Source of the DNA: Nonomuraea lactucae
GTDB lineage: Bacteria; Actinomycetota; Actinomycetes; Streptosporangiales; Streptosporangiaceae
Reading direction: 5' to 3'
Length of the DNA: 32,077 nucleotides
Assembly (NCBI RefSeq): GCF_003313395.1
Contig: NZ_QNFZ01000160.1
Coordinates: 1 to 32,077, forward strand
The notes beneath the pieces are model-generated. The model saw nothing but the letters and a program-made list of their open reading frames with translations. It was not told where the DNA came from and did no database searches. Of this stretch, positions 15,159-23,144 are shown piece by piece. The position numbers were made by a program, and so were the translations under genes. How positions within the stretch are numbered: the first letter of the stretch is position 1; every line of letters starts with the position of its first letter.

Positions 15159-17903
15159 CATCTCGTCCCTGAACGCGTCGCTCACCTTGCCCAGCGTCTT
15201 GTCCTTGGTCGCCGGGGTGTGGCCGTCGGCGTACGTGGCGTAGCTGAACACGATGTAGCGGCCCCACACCAGCCCCGCCGCGTAGCCCCCCGCGATGTGG
15301 ACGCGCTCGCCTCCGCTGCCCGGGGCGCCGGGCAGGGGGCGGAACCAGACATTGCGGCTGAGGTTCTTGGCCCGGTCGGCCCGCAAGGCGGCGTCCCTGG
15401 AGGGGAAGACCGCGATGCCGCTCGTCACGGCGTAGCGGCGCTTGGCGTCCACGTACGTGGCGCGCAGCACCCGGCTGCACTTCTCGTCGCGCAGCGCCTC
15501 CGCGAACGGGCCCGAGGCGGCCTCCTGGCACGTGGACTCGGTGTGCGTCTTGATCTTGGTGAACTCCGCACCCGCCGCCTCGACCTCCTTCTCGGGGAAC
15601 GCCTCGCCGGCCGACATCTTCTTCGGGTCCGTCTCCTGCGTGTCGAGCATGGCCGCGGCGGGGACGCTGGGCGCCAGGGCGGCCGTGGGGGAGGCCGAAC
15701 CCGCCGGAGTGGGCGGCGGCGTCGGTGCCGTGGCGGCCGTCGTCGCACGGGGAACGGGGGCGTTCAGCGACCTGTACGCGAAGAAGCCGCCGGTGGTGAC
15801 TCCCGCCAGCACCAGCACGCCGAGGGTCGCGAGCAGGGCCCGCTTGCCCTTGCCCGGCTGCTCCTGCTGGGCCGTGAGCGGCTGCTGGACCGGGGGCTGC
15901 TTGAACGGGCCCTGCTGGAGTCCCGGGGTGCCGTGCGGCGGCGTGGGAAGATCGAAGGTGGTCAGGGGCTGGGTCGAGCGCTGATGGGGTGGGGGAATGT
16001 CTGGTTTGCCCCAGATGTCGCGGGTGAAGGGGAGCTCGGGGAGCTGCTCCTCCTGACGTTGCTCCTCGGTCTGGGGCGGGGGCGGCCAGGATGTGGACCC
16101 GGGGACGGCGGCCGGGCCTCCTTGAGCTGGGACGGCGGATTGGGCGTTGGCAGGAGGCGTGCCGGTAGGGCCTTGGGGCGTGGCTGCCGTGCCAGGTGGT
16201 GTCGTGCCTGGTGGTGTGGTGCCGAGTGGTGTCGTGCCTGGTGGTGTGGTGCCTAGTGGTGTCGTGTCGGTGGGGGCAGGGTTGGTAGGGGCAGGGTTGG
16301 TAGGGGCCAGGCCGGTGGAAGCAGTGCCGGTAGGGGGCGTGGTCGTGGAGGCCGCGCTGGCGGGGGTCGCTTCCGCGCGTGCCGTTCCGGTGCGTGCCGG
16401 ACCCTCGGGGGCCGGGCCGTCGGGCTGCGGCCCCGGGGAGGCAGCAGAGTGGGCGGCGGGAGGCTGGGAGGTGGCCGGGGGCGGTGACCAGGTGGCGGGC
16501 TTCGGTCCGGTCGGGGCCGGCGACTCGGTGTCGCGAGGCGGGGCGGGCTGCTGGGCCCGCGCGGGAACGGGGGGCCAGACCGGTACGTCGCCGGGCTCGG
16601 CGGGGCGCGGGGTGCCCCTGATCGTGCGGCTGGTGGGGGTCTTCGCGGTATCGGGCGCCATGTCCGTCGGCGTGTGCTTCCCGGACGCCTCGGGGCCGGC
16701 GGCGGGAGGTGCGGGTGTGCGGCCCCCCTCGATGGGGTGACCCTCGATCGGGTGAGGCGCGGTCAGGCCCGGGGCTGCCAGGTTGGTGGCCGCCGGGTGG
16801 GTGACTGCCGTGTCGGGGGATGCCTCGGGCGGTGGCGGGGTCTCCGCGGGCGCCGGGTGGGGAGCCGTCGCGTCCGGGGACTGGGCGCGCGGGGATGATG
16901 TGGCGTCCGGGGGCCGGACCGGCGGAGCCGTCGCGTTGGAGGGCTGGACCGGCGGAGCCGTCGCGTTGGAATGCGGGACGGGCGGCGGGGGCGTGGCGTT
17001 CGGGGGGAGGACCGGTGGGGGTGCCGGGTTCGGCGGGAGGAGGCGCGGGGCCGTCGCGTTCGGGTCGAAGGCGTCGTCGCTGTCCAGGCCGGGTACGGGC
17101 TCGCCCGTCGCGGCGGGCCATGGGGGCATTGAGGGCGTGTCAGCGACCGGGGCCGGCCACACCTGCATGCCCGCCGCCGCGGCCGTGAAGGCGGGCGGTG
17201 GCTCCCAGCGCGGCGCGCCGGGCACGACCGGGCCGCCTGTCCAGGGTTGCGGCCTCTCGACGGGCTCGGGCACCTCCGCCGCCGTGGGAGGAGCGCTACG
17301 CCGCGTCGGAGGAGCACCCTGAGGTGTCGGAGGAGCACCCTGAGGTGTCCAGGGATCGGGGCGCCGTGTTCTGGGGTCGGGCTGCTGCCCGTGGCGGCCG
17401 GGGTGGTTCTCGTCGGCGAACCAGTCGTACGGCGCGGTGTCGTCGGCCGGGACCTCCCACGGATGCGCCGCCTGTCCTGCCCGGCGTCCCGGCCCTCCCG
17501 GAGGCAGGTGAACCCCGGCCGCGGGATCCCCGGCCACGGGTGCCTGGTCGCCGGCCGACAGGGGGCCTTCGGCGCGCCTCGTGGTGGCGGGTCCTGGCCG
17601 GCCGGCATCCGGTGCGGGCGTCGCTGACCCGGCAGACCGCCCGGAGATCGGGGAATCGGGGAAGGGCGCGGACGTCGGGGAATCGGGGAACGGCGGGAAG
17701 GGCGGCGAGGAGTGCGTGCGTCCGGGCAGAGTCTCGTCGGACGGGTGCATGAGGCCGGGCGCCGTGTCGTCGGACGGCACGCCGTACGGTGAGGGGGCGT
17801 GGTGCTCGGCGGGCCGGCCGAAGCTGGGCGGTGGCGTCGCCGCTGCTGCCGAGCCGTCGGCTGGCCCACGATCGTGCTCAGACCTGGGTTCCTGGCCACG
17901 CAT
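15123..17903 (-). CDS. Large Pro-rich type II membrane protein with outer domain, unknown function
   Basis: The 926-residue product has a huge N-terminal part (about residues 1-685) that is Pro/Ala/Thr-rich and probably disordered in the cytoplasm, with short repeats such as [10 protein letters not shown] and QGAPPTP. One membrane segment follows (about 689-710), then an outer domain of roughly 190 residues with Cys pair STC...EKC. That domain is clearly similar to the C-terminal domain of the neighbour at 18007-19209, including the TDP...FP...K start and the C-x16-17-C spacing. I recognise no named family. ATG 17903 is set by a leaderless-type promoter. The stop overlaps truA tail to tail. 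Confidence 0.8.
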   Translation of the reverse strand: MRGQEPRSEHDRGPADGSAAAATPPPSFGRPAEHHAPSPYGVPSDDTAPGLMHPSDETLPGRTHSSPPFPPFPDSPTSAPFPDSPISGRSAGSATPAPDAGRPGPATTRRAEGPLSAGDQAPVAGDPAAGVHLPPGGPGRRAGQAAHPWEVPADDTAPYDWFADENHPGRHGQQPDPRTRRPDPWTPQGAPPTPQGAPPTRRSAPPTAAEVPEPVERPQPWTGGPVVPGAPRWEPPPAFTAAAAGMQVWPAPVADTPSMPPWPAATGEPVPGLDSDDAFDPNATAPRLLPPNPAPPPVLPPNATPPPPVPHSNATAPPVQPSNATAPPVRPPDATSSPRAQSPDATAPHPAPAETPPPPEASPDTAVTHPAATNLAAPGLTAPHPIEGHPIEGGRTPAPPAAGPEASGKHTPTDMAPDTAKTPTSRTIRGTPRPAEPGDVPVWPPVPARAQQPAPPRDTESPAPTGPKPATWSPPPATSQPPAAHSAASPGPQPDGPAPEGPARTGTARAEATPASAASTTTPPTGTASTGLAPTNPAPTNPAPTDTTPLGTTPPGTTPLGTTPPGTTPPGTAATPQGPTGTPPANAQSAVPAQGGPAAVPGSTSWPPPPQTEEQRQEEQLPELPFTRDIWGKPDIPPPHQRSTQPLTTFDLPTPPHGTPGLQQGPFKQPPVQQPLTAQQEQPGKGKRALLATLGVLVLAGVTTGGFFAYRSLNAPVPRATTAATAPTPPPTPAGSASPTAALAPSVPAAAMLDTQETDPKKMSAGEAFPEKEVEAAGAEFTKIKTHTESTCQEAASGPFAEALRDEKCSRVLRATYVDAKRRYAVTSGIAVFPSRDAALRADRAKNLSRNVWFRPLPGAPGSGGERVHIAGGYAAGLVWGRYIVFSYATYADGHTPATKDKTLGKVSDAFRDEMSLVLERRIANG
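16190..16270 (-). repeat. 15-bp repeats coding for Thr/Pro/Gly units
   Basis: Units related to GTGGTGTCGTGCCTG recur about five times at a 15-bp period, coding (on the - strand) for alternating TTPLG and TTPPG. They lie within the disordered part of the large membrane protein. A separate 21-bp direct repeat (GGAGCACCCTGAGGTGTC core) occurs twice near 17310-17348. Confidence 0.65.
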
Positions 17904-17938
17904 AAGGTGGAGCCTAGCGAGAGACGCTAGATCGTCAT
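17904..17938 (-). promoter_or_regulatory. Leaderless-type promoter with inverted repeat, membrane protein gene
   Basis: On the - strand the order is ATGACG (-35-like, 17933-17938), 16 nt, TAGGCT (-10, 17911-17916), 7 nt, then ATG, so RNA should start at the ATG itself. There is no Shine-Dalgarno site. The inverted repeat CTAGCG-N5-CGCTAG (17914-17930) overlaps the -10 and could be an operator. The 10-mer TCGCTAGGCT recurs at the coaA promoter. Confidence 0.6.
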
Positions 17939-18006
17939 GGCGGTATGGGTGTTCCCGGCCGGATCCGACGTCTGGTTTGTGGCGTTATCTCGCTGGAAGG
18001 GTGGTT

Positions 18007-19209
18007 TCAGCTCGCCGGGTTGCCCGTCAGGGAGCGGGCGTCGAGGGCCTTGTAGACGGTCGCCTTGGTGATGTCCTTGGCGACGAGGGTGATCGCCTTC
18101 CGCTCCTTCTTGTCGGGCTTGCTGCCGTCCTTGTTCTGGAACCAGATCATGACCGCGTAGTGGCCGTGCATCCACACGTTGGCGCCGCCACTGCCCGAGC
18201 CGACGAGCTTGGTGACCTCGTCCTTGCCCGCGAGCGGCTTGACGTAGTTGGAGTCACTGCCGGCGGAGGCCACCTTGGTGGCCGCCTTGCTGGACTTGAG
18301 GTTGGCCACGCCGACCGTGCCGATCACCTTGCCCGCCTTGTCGCGGAAGCTGGCGCGGATGAGCTGCGTGCACTTGCCGTCCTTGAGGGCCTTCTGCATC
18401 TTGGTGCCCACCGCGCCGTCGGAGCACTTCTTGACCTTGCTGGTGACGGTCATCTCATAGGCGCGCCCGGAGAAGCTGACCTTCTTCGAGGGGAAGAGCT
18501 CCTTCACCGTGAGCGGCTCGGGGTCCGTCGAGCGCTCGCCCGCGTACGAGAACTCGCCGGGCGGGGCCGACGGCAGGGGCGCGGAGCTGCGGCGGCTTGA
18601 CTCGCCGGCGGTGGGGTCGCTGCCGCCCGACTTGAACATCACGACCAGGGCGGCGACCAGCAGGCCCAGCACAGCGAGGCCGCCGAGCGTGAACCAGAGC
18701 GGCCCTCGCGACCGGTTGCCCTCGCTGTAGGGGCTCCACATCTCGCGGCGTGGTGAGCTCTTCGCGTCCTCGGGTTCTCCGCCCGGCCCTCCCGGCTCGG
18801 TCGCCCCGGGCCCGTCCGCCCCGCCCGGGTTCGGCCCTGCCCCGGTCGCGCTCGGTGCCGCCACGCTCGGTGCTGCCCCGCTCGGTGCTGCCCCGCTCGG
18901 TGCTGCCCCGCTCGGTCCTGCCCCGGTCTGCCCAGGCCCGGTCTGCCCAGGCCCGGTCGGCCCCAGCCCGTACGGCCCAGACCCGCTCGGCGCAGATCTA
19001 TTCGGTCCTGGCCCGCTCGGTCCTGCCCCGGCTGGGCTGAACGCGCCGAACGCGTCGGCTGAAGCGGCGGGCGCGGGGGGCGCGGCCGGATCGGCGCGGT
19101 GCCTGCGCGAACGCCGGGGAGCGCTCTCGGAGGTGTCGTCACCCTTCTTCTTCAGGAAGCGGCGGCCCTTGCTCTCCGTGCTGTTCTCGCGGTCATCGGG
19201 AAAACCCAT
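18007..19209 (-). CDS. Pro/Gly-rich type II membrane protein, paralogue of neighbour
   Basis: The 400-residue product has a cytoplasmic region (1-168) with a Lys/Arg-rich start and GAAPS and GPGQT repeats, a membrane helix (about 169-191, LWFTLGGLAVLGLLVAALVV) and an outer domain of about 190 residues. The outer domain aligns by eye with that of the 926-residue neighbour: TDP, FP, C at the same spacing (KKC...DGKC), the A/S-rich strand region, then Val-x-H/G-Tyr and a W-x-x-Y/N near the end. Function is unknown. ATG 19209 has no ribosome site but a TAnnnT 6 nt upstream. Confidence 0.8.
   Translation of the reverse strand: MGFPDDRENSTESKGRRFLKKKGDDTSESAPRRSRRHRADPAAPPAPAASADAFGAFSPAGAGPSGPGPNRSAPSGSGPYGLGPTGPGQTGPGQTGAGPSGAAPSGAAPSGAAPSVAAPSATGAGPNPGGADGPGATEPGGPGGEPEDAKSSPRREMWSPYSEGNRSRGPLWFTLGGLAVLGLLVAALVVMFKSGGSDPTAGESSRRSSAPLPSAPPGEFSYAGERSTDPEPLTVKELFPSKKVSFSGRAYEMTVTSKVKKCSDGAVGTKMQKALKDGKCTQLIRASFRDKAGKVIGTVGVANLKSSKAATKVASAGSDSNYVKPLAGKDEVTKLVGSGSGGANVWMHGHYAVMIWFQNKDGSKPDKKERKAITLVAKDITKATVYKALDARSLTGNPAS
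18850..18960 (-). repeat. 15-bp tandem repeats coding for Gly/Ala/Pro/Ser units
   Basis: GCTGCCCCGCTCGGT-type units repeat about four times (18855-18915), followed by two CCGGTCTGCCCAGGC units. They code for GAAPS and GPGQT on the - strand. Repeat number is likely to vary between strains, as in the neighbour gene. Confidence 0.7.
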
Positions 19210-19215
19210 GCGGTG

Positions 19216-19221
19216 ACATTA
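19216..19221 (-). promoter_or_regulatory. -10 element 6 nt before the start of the 400-aa gene
   Basis: On the - strand TAATGT is followed by 6 nt (CACCGC) and the ATG at 19209-19207, the geometry of a leaderless mRNA. No good -35 is seen 16-18 nt upstream. The upstream CAP gene ends 23 nt away, so read-through is also possible. Confidence 0.45.
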
Positions 19222-19232
19222 CCGCGAGGCCG

Positions 19233-19982
19233 TCACGAGTATCCGAAGTCCTGCGTCCACCACGGGCCTCCGGGGCCGTCCGCGACGCCGACGCCGATGG
19301 CCTGGATGCGGCAGTTGAGGATGTTCTGGCGGTGGTCGGGGTTGCCGAGCCAGCCGCTGACCGCCTCCTCGGGGCTGGTGTAGCCGCGCCCGATGTTCTC
19401 GGCGGCGCCCGCGCGGTATCCGGCCCGCTCCATCCGGTCCCATGGCGACGAGCCGTCGGGGGAGTCGTGCCCGAACCGGCCGCTCCTGGCCATCTCCAGC
19501 GAATGGACGCGGGCGGAACGGGTGAGCCGGGCGTCGACGCGGAGCGGCCCGCAGCCCTTCTTCGCGCGGGCCGCGTTGGTGAGCGAAACGACCTGGGACG
19601 CCATCGCGGGAGACGTCTGGACCGTCTCCTCGCCGTGGACGCGGGTGGGGTCCTCGGCGGTGAACCCGCGGACCTCGTCCGTCGGCGACGGGGTCGGCCT
19701 GACCGCCCTGGCCTTGCCGCGGGGGGCGCCCGTCGTCACCTCCCTGGCGATCCGGTCCGCCCGCGGCTGCGCCCTCTTGGGGGACGGCGTGGTCTTCTTG
19801 GCGGCGGCGGGCGGGGCGGTCTCGCTGAGGTAGATGTGTCCGGGCGGGGGCTGGTCGTCGCTCAGCCGCCCGAGCAGGACGCCCGTGAAGAACAGGGCCG
19901 CCATGAGGCAGAACAGGACACCCAGATGACTCCGGCGCCGTGCGCTCTGCTGGGTGTGCCGGGTGTGTGAGGTCTGCCGCAT
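19233..19982 (-). CDS. Membrane-anchored CAP/SCP domain protein (YkwD type)
   Basis: The 249-residue product has an N-terminal signal anchor (about residues 19-38), a Pro/Lys-rich linker of about 80 residues, and a C-terminal CAP domain from about residue 128. Family features seen are SLTNAARAKKGCGPL, FGHDSP, GAAENIGRGY, HRQNILN and GVGVADGPGG, with His and Glu of the CAP cavity. Bacterial CAP proteins are secreted or surface proteins of mostly unknown role, some linked to spores or cell envelope. It lies upstream of and on the same strand as the two paralogous membrane proteins. Confidence 0.88.
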   Translation of the reverse strand: MRQTSHTRHTQQSARRRSHLGVLFCLMAALFFTGVLLGRLSDDQPPPGHIYLSETAPPAAAKKTTPSPKRAQPRADRIAREVTTGAPRGKARAVRPTPSPTDEVRGFTAEDPTRVHGEETVQTSPAMASQVVSLTNAARAKKGCGPLRVDARLTRSARVHSLEMARSGRFGHDSPDGSSPWDRMERAGYRAGAAENIGRGYTSPEEAVSGWLGNPDHRQNILNCRIQAIGVGVADGPGGPWWTQDFGYS

Positions 19983-20089
19983 ACCGGATCCAACGATAGA
20001 GATGTCGGGTAGTGGTAAAGAAGAGATTGCAGGGAAACGAAATAGAACCGTTCTGTGGTCGGGTAGACTCGGCCAGGGTTACCGGTCTT

Positions 20090-20119
20090 TTGACCTGCGT
20101 CCGCAAGGGCAGGTAGCCT
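20090..20119 (+). promoter_or_regulatory. Promoter of rplM-rpsI-glmM
   Basis: TTGACC (20090-20095) and TAGCCT (20114-20119) are separated by 18 nt, the best housekeeping-type promoter in the window. RNA should start near 20126, giving a leader of about 166 nt before the rplM start. Confidence 0.8.
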
Positions 20120-20236
20120 GTTCGTTCGTTGTGTGCATAGGTCCGCGTGACCGATGCGCGGCGCGTCCGGCGTCATCTCCCATCTGTGCGGAGACGGAAG
20201 GTCCGGGCCGTCGTGTGCCCGCACCGACCGACCCCA

Positions 20237-20258
20237 GCGCTGCCGCATCCGGCAGCGC
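20237..20258 (+). promoter_or_regulatory. 9-bp hairpin in the rplM leader
   Basis: GCGCTGCCG (20237-20245) pairs perfectly with CGGCAGCGC (20250-20258), loop CATC, ending 33 nt before the GTG. It leaves the GAAGG ribosome site (20279-20283) free. L13 autoregulates its operon in E. coli and has a leader in Bacillus-type bacteria; a similar role here is inference. Confidence 0.5.
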
Positions 20259-20291
20259 GCCGAAGACGCGAGCATAAAGAAGGCTACGACC

Positions 20292-20735
20292 GTGCGCACG
20301 TACTCACCGAAGCCCGCCGACGTCCAGCGTCAGTGGTACGTCATCGACGCGACCGATGTCGTGCTGGGCCGGCTGGCCAGCCACGTCGCGACCCTGCTCC
20401 GCGGCAAGCACAAGCCGATCTTCGCCCCCCACGTCGACACCGGTGACTTCGTCATCGTCATCAACGCGGGCAAGGTCGCGCTCAGTGGCAACAAGCTTGA
20501 GCAGAAGAAGGCCTACCGTCACTCGGGCTACCCGGGCGGTCTGCGTTCTGTGAGCTACGGCGAGCTCATGGAGAAGCGGCCGGAGAAGGCCATCGAGAAG
20601 GCCGTCAAGGGCATGCTGCCGAAGAACTCCCTCGGCCGGAAGATGGCCAAGAAGCTGAAGGTCTACGCGGGGGCCGAGCACCCGCACCAGGCCCAGCAGC
20701 CGGTGCCGTTCGAGATCACCCAGATCGCCCAGTAG
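20292..20735 (+). CDS. rplM: 50S ribosomal protein L13
   Basis: L13 is an early assembly protein of the large subunit. Start is GTG 20292, giving 147 residues beginning [20 protein letters not shown], with the family blocks [19 protein letters not shown] and [19 protein letters not shown]. An open upstream extension to 20154 is rejected, since homology begins here and GAAGG is 8 nt upstream. rpsI follows after 26 nt. Confidence 0.98.
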   Translation: MRTYSPKPADVQRQWYVIDATDVVLGRLASHVATLLRGKHKPIFAPHVDTGDFVIVINAGKVALSGNKLEQKKAYRHSGYPGGLRSVSYGELMEKRPEKAIEKAVKGMLPKNSLGRKMAKKLKVYAGAEHPHQAQQPVPFEITQIAQ

Positions 20736-20761
20736 TAGTTCGAAAGAGTTAGAGGAGAACC

Positions 20762-21283
20762 GTGGCTGAGCCCACCGGTGTCGAGACGGCCGTCGAGGCC
20801 GAGCTGGAGGACTACTCCGGCGAGGATTTCCCGTCCGAGTACACCACCGAATCCGCTGCCAGCGCTGACGCTCCCGTGCGCAAGCCCGTCACCACGGGCA
20901 ACTCGTACGGCACCGGCCGCCGCAAGGAGGCGATCGCCCGGGTGCGCATCGTCCCCGGCACCGGCAAGTGGACGATCAACGGTCGTTCGCTTGACGTCTA
21001 CTTCCCCAACAAGGTCCACCAGCAGATCGTCAACGAGCCGTTCGTGGTGCTCGGCGCCGAGGAGGCGTTCGACGTCATCGCGCGCATCGACGGCGGCGGC
21101 GTGACCGGCCAGGCGGGCGCGCTCCGCATGGGCCTGTCCCGCGCGCTGGCGATCCTGGACGTCGAGGTCAACCGCCCGCCGCTGAAGAAGGCCGGCTTCC
21201 TCACCCGTGACGCCCGCGCCACGGAGCGGAAGAAGTACGGCCTCAAGAAGGCCCGCAAGGCTCCGCAGTACAGCAAGCGCTGA
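20762..21283 (+). CDS. rpsI: 30S ribosomal protein S9
   Basis: S9 has a C-terminal tail that reaches P-site tRNA. The 173-residue product starts at GTG 20762 (AGAGGAG upstream) and has an acidic N-terminal extension of about 45 residues typical of actinobacteria. The core begins at [20 protein letters not shown] and ends with the usual [12 protein letters not shown]. Its TGA is one base from the TTG start of glmM, so the two are tightly linked. Confidence 0.98.
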   Translation: MAEPTGVETAVEAELEDYSGEDFPSEYTTESAASADAPVRKPVTTGNSYGTGRRKEAIARVRIVPGTGKWTINGRSLDVYFPNKVHQQIVNEPFVVLGAEEAFDVIARIDGGGVTGQAGALRMGLSRALAILDVEVNRPPLKKAGFLTRDARATERKKYGLKKARKAPQYSKR

Positions 21284-21284
21284 G

Positions 21285-22631
21285 TTGGCGCGCCTTTTCG
21301 GCACCGACGGGGTACGTGGGGTCGCGGGACGCGACCTCACCGCCGAGCTTGCCATGGACCTGGCGGTCTCGGCGGCTCACGTCCTCGGCGATGCAGGCGC
21401 GTTCGCCGCTACCGGACGCCGTCCGATAGCGGTCGTGGGCCGGGACCCGCGTGCCTCGGGAGAGTTCCTCGAGGCCGCCGTGGTCGCCGGCCTCGCGTCG
21501 TCCGGAGTGGATGTGCTGCGCCTCGGCGTGCTGCCCACCCCGGCCGTCGCCCACCTCACCGCCGCGCTCGGCGCCGATCTCGGCGTCATGCTGTCGGCCT
21601 CGCACAACCCCGCGCCGGACAACGGCATCAAGTTCCTGGCCCGTGGCGGCTTCAAGCTGTCCGACGCGGTCGAGGACGAGATCGAGCGGCGGCTGGGCGA
21701 GGACTGGACCTTCCCCGTCGGCTCGGCCGTCGGCCGGGTGCGCGACGCGTACGGTGAGGCAGACCGTTACATCAGCCACGTGCTGTCCACGGCGCGGGGC
21801 GCGCTCGACGGCCTGCACATCGTCGTCGACTGCGCGCACGGGGCCGCCCACATGGTGGCGCCCGAGGCGCTGCTGCGCGCCGGGGCCAGGGTCGAGGCGA
21901 TCGGCGCCAGGCCCGACGGCCTCAACATCAACGACGGCTACGGCTCCACCCACCTCGACAAGCTGCGGCAGGTCGTGGTCTCGCGCGGCGCCGACGCCGG
22001 CATCGCCTACGACGGCGACGCCGACCGCTGCCTGGCGGTCGACCACACCGGCGCGGACGTCGACGGCGACCAGATCATGGCGATCCTGGCCGCCGCCATG
22101 CACGCCGAGGGCGCGCTGGCCAAGGAGACCGTGGTCGCGACCGTGATGTCCAACCTGGGCTTCAAGCTGGCCATGCGCGAGGCGGGCATCCAGGTGGTGG
22201 AGACCGCGGTGGGCGACCGCTACGTGCTCGAACGGATGAAGGCCGACGGCTACAACCTGGGCGGCGAGCAGTCCGGCCACGTCATCATGCTCGACCACGC
22301 CACCACCGGAGACGGCCTGCTGACCTCGCTCCACCTCATGTCGGTGGTGGCGGCCTCGGGCCGGTCGCTCCGGGAGCTGGCGTCGATCATGACCCCGCTG
22401 CCGCAGGTCCTGATCAACGTCACGGACGTCGACAAGGGCAAGGCCAGGTCGGCGGAGCTCGCGACGGCGGTGGCCGAGGCCGAGACGGAGCTGGGCGACA
22501 CGGGCCGGGTCCTGATCCGGCCGAGCGGCACGGAGCCGATGATCCGCGTCATGGTCGAGGCCTCCTCGGAGGGCCAGGCCACCAAGGTGGCCGAACACCT
22601 CGCCGACGTGGTGCGCGCCGTCTGCGTCTGA
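21285..22631 (+). CDS. glmM: Phosphoglucosamine mutase
   Basis: GlmM converts glucosamine-6-phosphate to glucosamine-1-phosphate for peptidoglycan precursor synthesis. From TTG 21285 the product is 448 residues, [18 protein letters not shown], of usual length. The phosphoserine is S106 in [14 protein letters not shown]; the Mg site is DGDADRC; the sugar loop is GGEQSGH; and the phosphate loop is [12 protein letters not shown]. The frame is open from 21207 but that part lies inside rpsI. Only one base separates it from rpsI and there is no clear ribosome site, so coupling is likely. Confidence 0.97.
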   Translation: MARLFGTDGVRGVAGRDLTAELAMDLAVSAAHVLGDAGAFAATGRRPIAVVGRDPRASGEFLEAAVVAGLASSGVDVLRLGVLPTPAVAHLTAALGADLGVMLSASHNPAPDNGIKFLARGGFKLSDAVEDEIERRLGEDWTFPVGSAVGRVRDAYGEADRYISHVLSTARGALDGLHIVVDCAHGAAHMVAPEALLRAGARVEAIGARPDGLNINDGYGSTHLDKLRQVVVSRGADAGIAYDGDADRCLAVDHTGADVDGDQIMAILAAAMHAEGALAKETVVATVMSNLGFKLAMREAGIQVVETAVGDRYVLERMKADGYNLGGEQSGHVIMLDHATTGDGLLTSLHLMSVVAASGRSLRELASIMTPLPQVLINVTDVDKGKARSAELATAVAEAETELGDTGRVLIRPSGTEPMIRVMVEASSEGQATKVAEHLADVVRAVCV

Positions 22632-22643
22632 CGCTGCTCTTCA

Positions 22644-22671
22644 GGGGTACGGCACGCGGGTGCCGTACCCC
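22644..22671. terminator. Bidirectional terminator between glmM and the PIN gene
   Basis: GGGGTACGGCAC (22644-22655) pairs perfectly with GTGCCGTACCCC (22660-22671), loop GCGG. It lies 12 nt after glmM and 5 nt after the end of the opposite-strand PIN gene, so one element can serve both convergent units. Confidence 0.85.
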
Positions 22672-22676
22672 GTCCA

Positions 22677-23144
22677 TCACGAATGAGATCTCAGCTGGTC
22701 GTCGAGTGTCCAAATGCCTACCTCTACGCCGGTGACGCGGCTTCGGTACAGCTCTCGCTCGGCGAGGATACAAAGATCGCCCAAGCCGAGTTTGCTCATG
22801 GCATGATCTGACAGGGGTATTCCGGTCCCCGCACCCGCGATGAGTGAGCGCAGGAAATCAGCGCCCCAGACCACTGTGTGGAGCACCCAAGGCGCTCGAC
22901 CGTCGATGACGATTTCGAGCAGCTCGGAGAGCTTCCCTGCGTAATCGCGGCGTAGCCGGCCGTCAGGTAGCTGGGCGATGTGGTTTCCGGCTTCGATGAC
23001 CGCGGTGACAGGCAGGATCAGGCGGCAACCGCGCTTGTCCTCGGTAAGTTGTCGTGTCACCGCGTCACGGTCTTGGTTCTTACCGGGAATGTCGAGGAGG
23101 TTGCACAGGACCGAGGTGTCGACGAACTCGACCTTGCGGCTCAC
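22677..23144 (-). CDS. PIN-like nuclease domain protein
   Basis: The 155-residue product looks like a single PIN domain: FVDTSVLCNLLDI at the start with D9, then E51 in VIEAGN, D123 in GLGDLCIL and D148 or D149 in WTLDDQL, matching the four acidic metal-binding positions of VapC-type RNases. The GTG start at 23144 overlaps the stop of the ATPase gene (GTGA), so it should be made only with the ATPase. No antitoxin-like gene is next to it. Function as an ATPase-controlled nuclease is inferred. Base composition is lower in GC than its neighbours. Confidence 0.72.
   Translation of the reverse strand: MSRKVEFVDTSVLCNLLDIPGKNQDRDAVTRQLTEDKRGCRLILPVTAVIEAGNHIAQLPDGRLRRDYAGKLSELLEIVIDGRAPWVLHTVVWGADFLRSLIAGAGTGIPLSDHAMSKLGLGDLCILAERELYRSRVTGVEVGIWTLDDQLRSHS

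Larger units (their letters stand above)
19983..20291. other. 309-nt divergent spacer between CAP gene and rplM
   Basis: The CAP-side third (19983-20060) is unusually AT-rich for this window and should hold the CAP gene promoter; TATCGT on the - strand lies 10 nt before its ATG. The middle holds the rplM promoter (20090-20119) and the rest is the rplM leader with a 9-bp hairpin. No gene is seen. Confidence 0.6.

Noticed and set aside
16190-17350. CRISPR-like or mobile-element repeats
   Set aside because: Repeats are short, in frame, without unique spacers and code for low-complexity protein.
22677-23144. Classical VapBC toxin-antitoxin pair
   Set aside because: No small antitoxin gene precedes the PIN gene; its partner is a 449-residue ATPase, so an ATPase-effector pair fits better.
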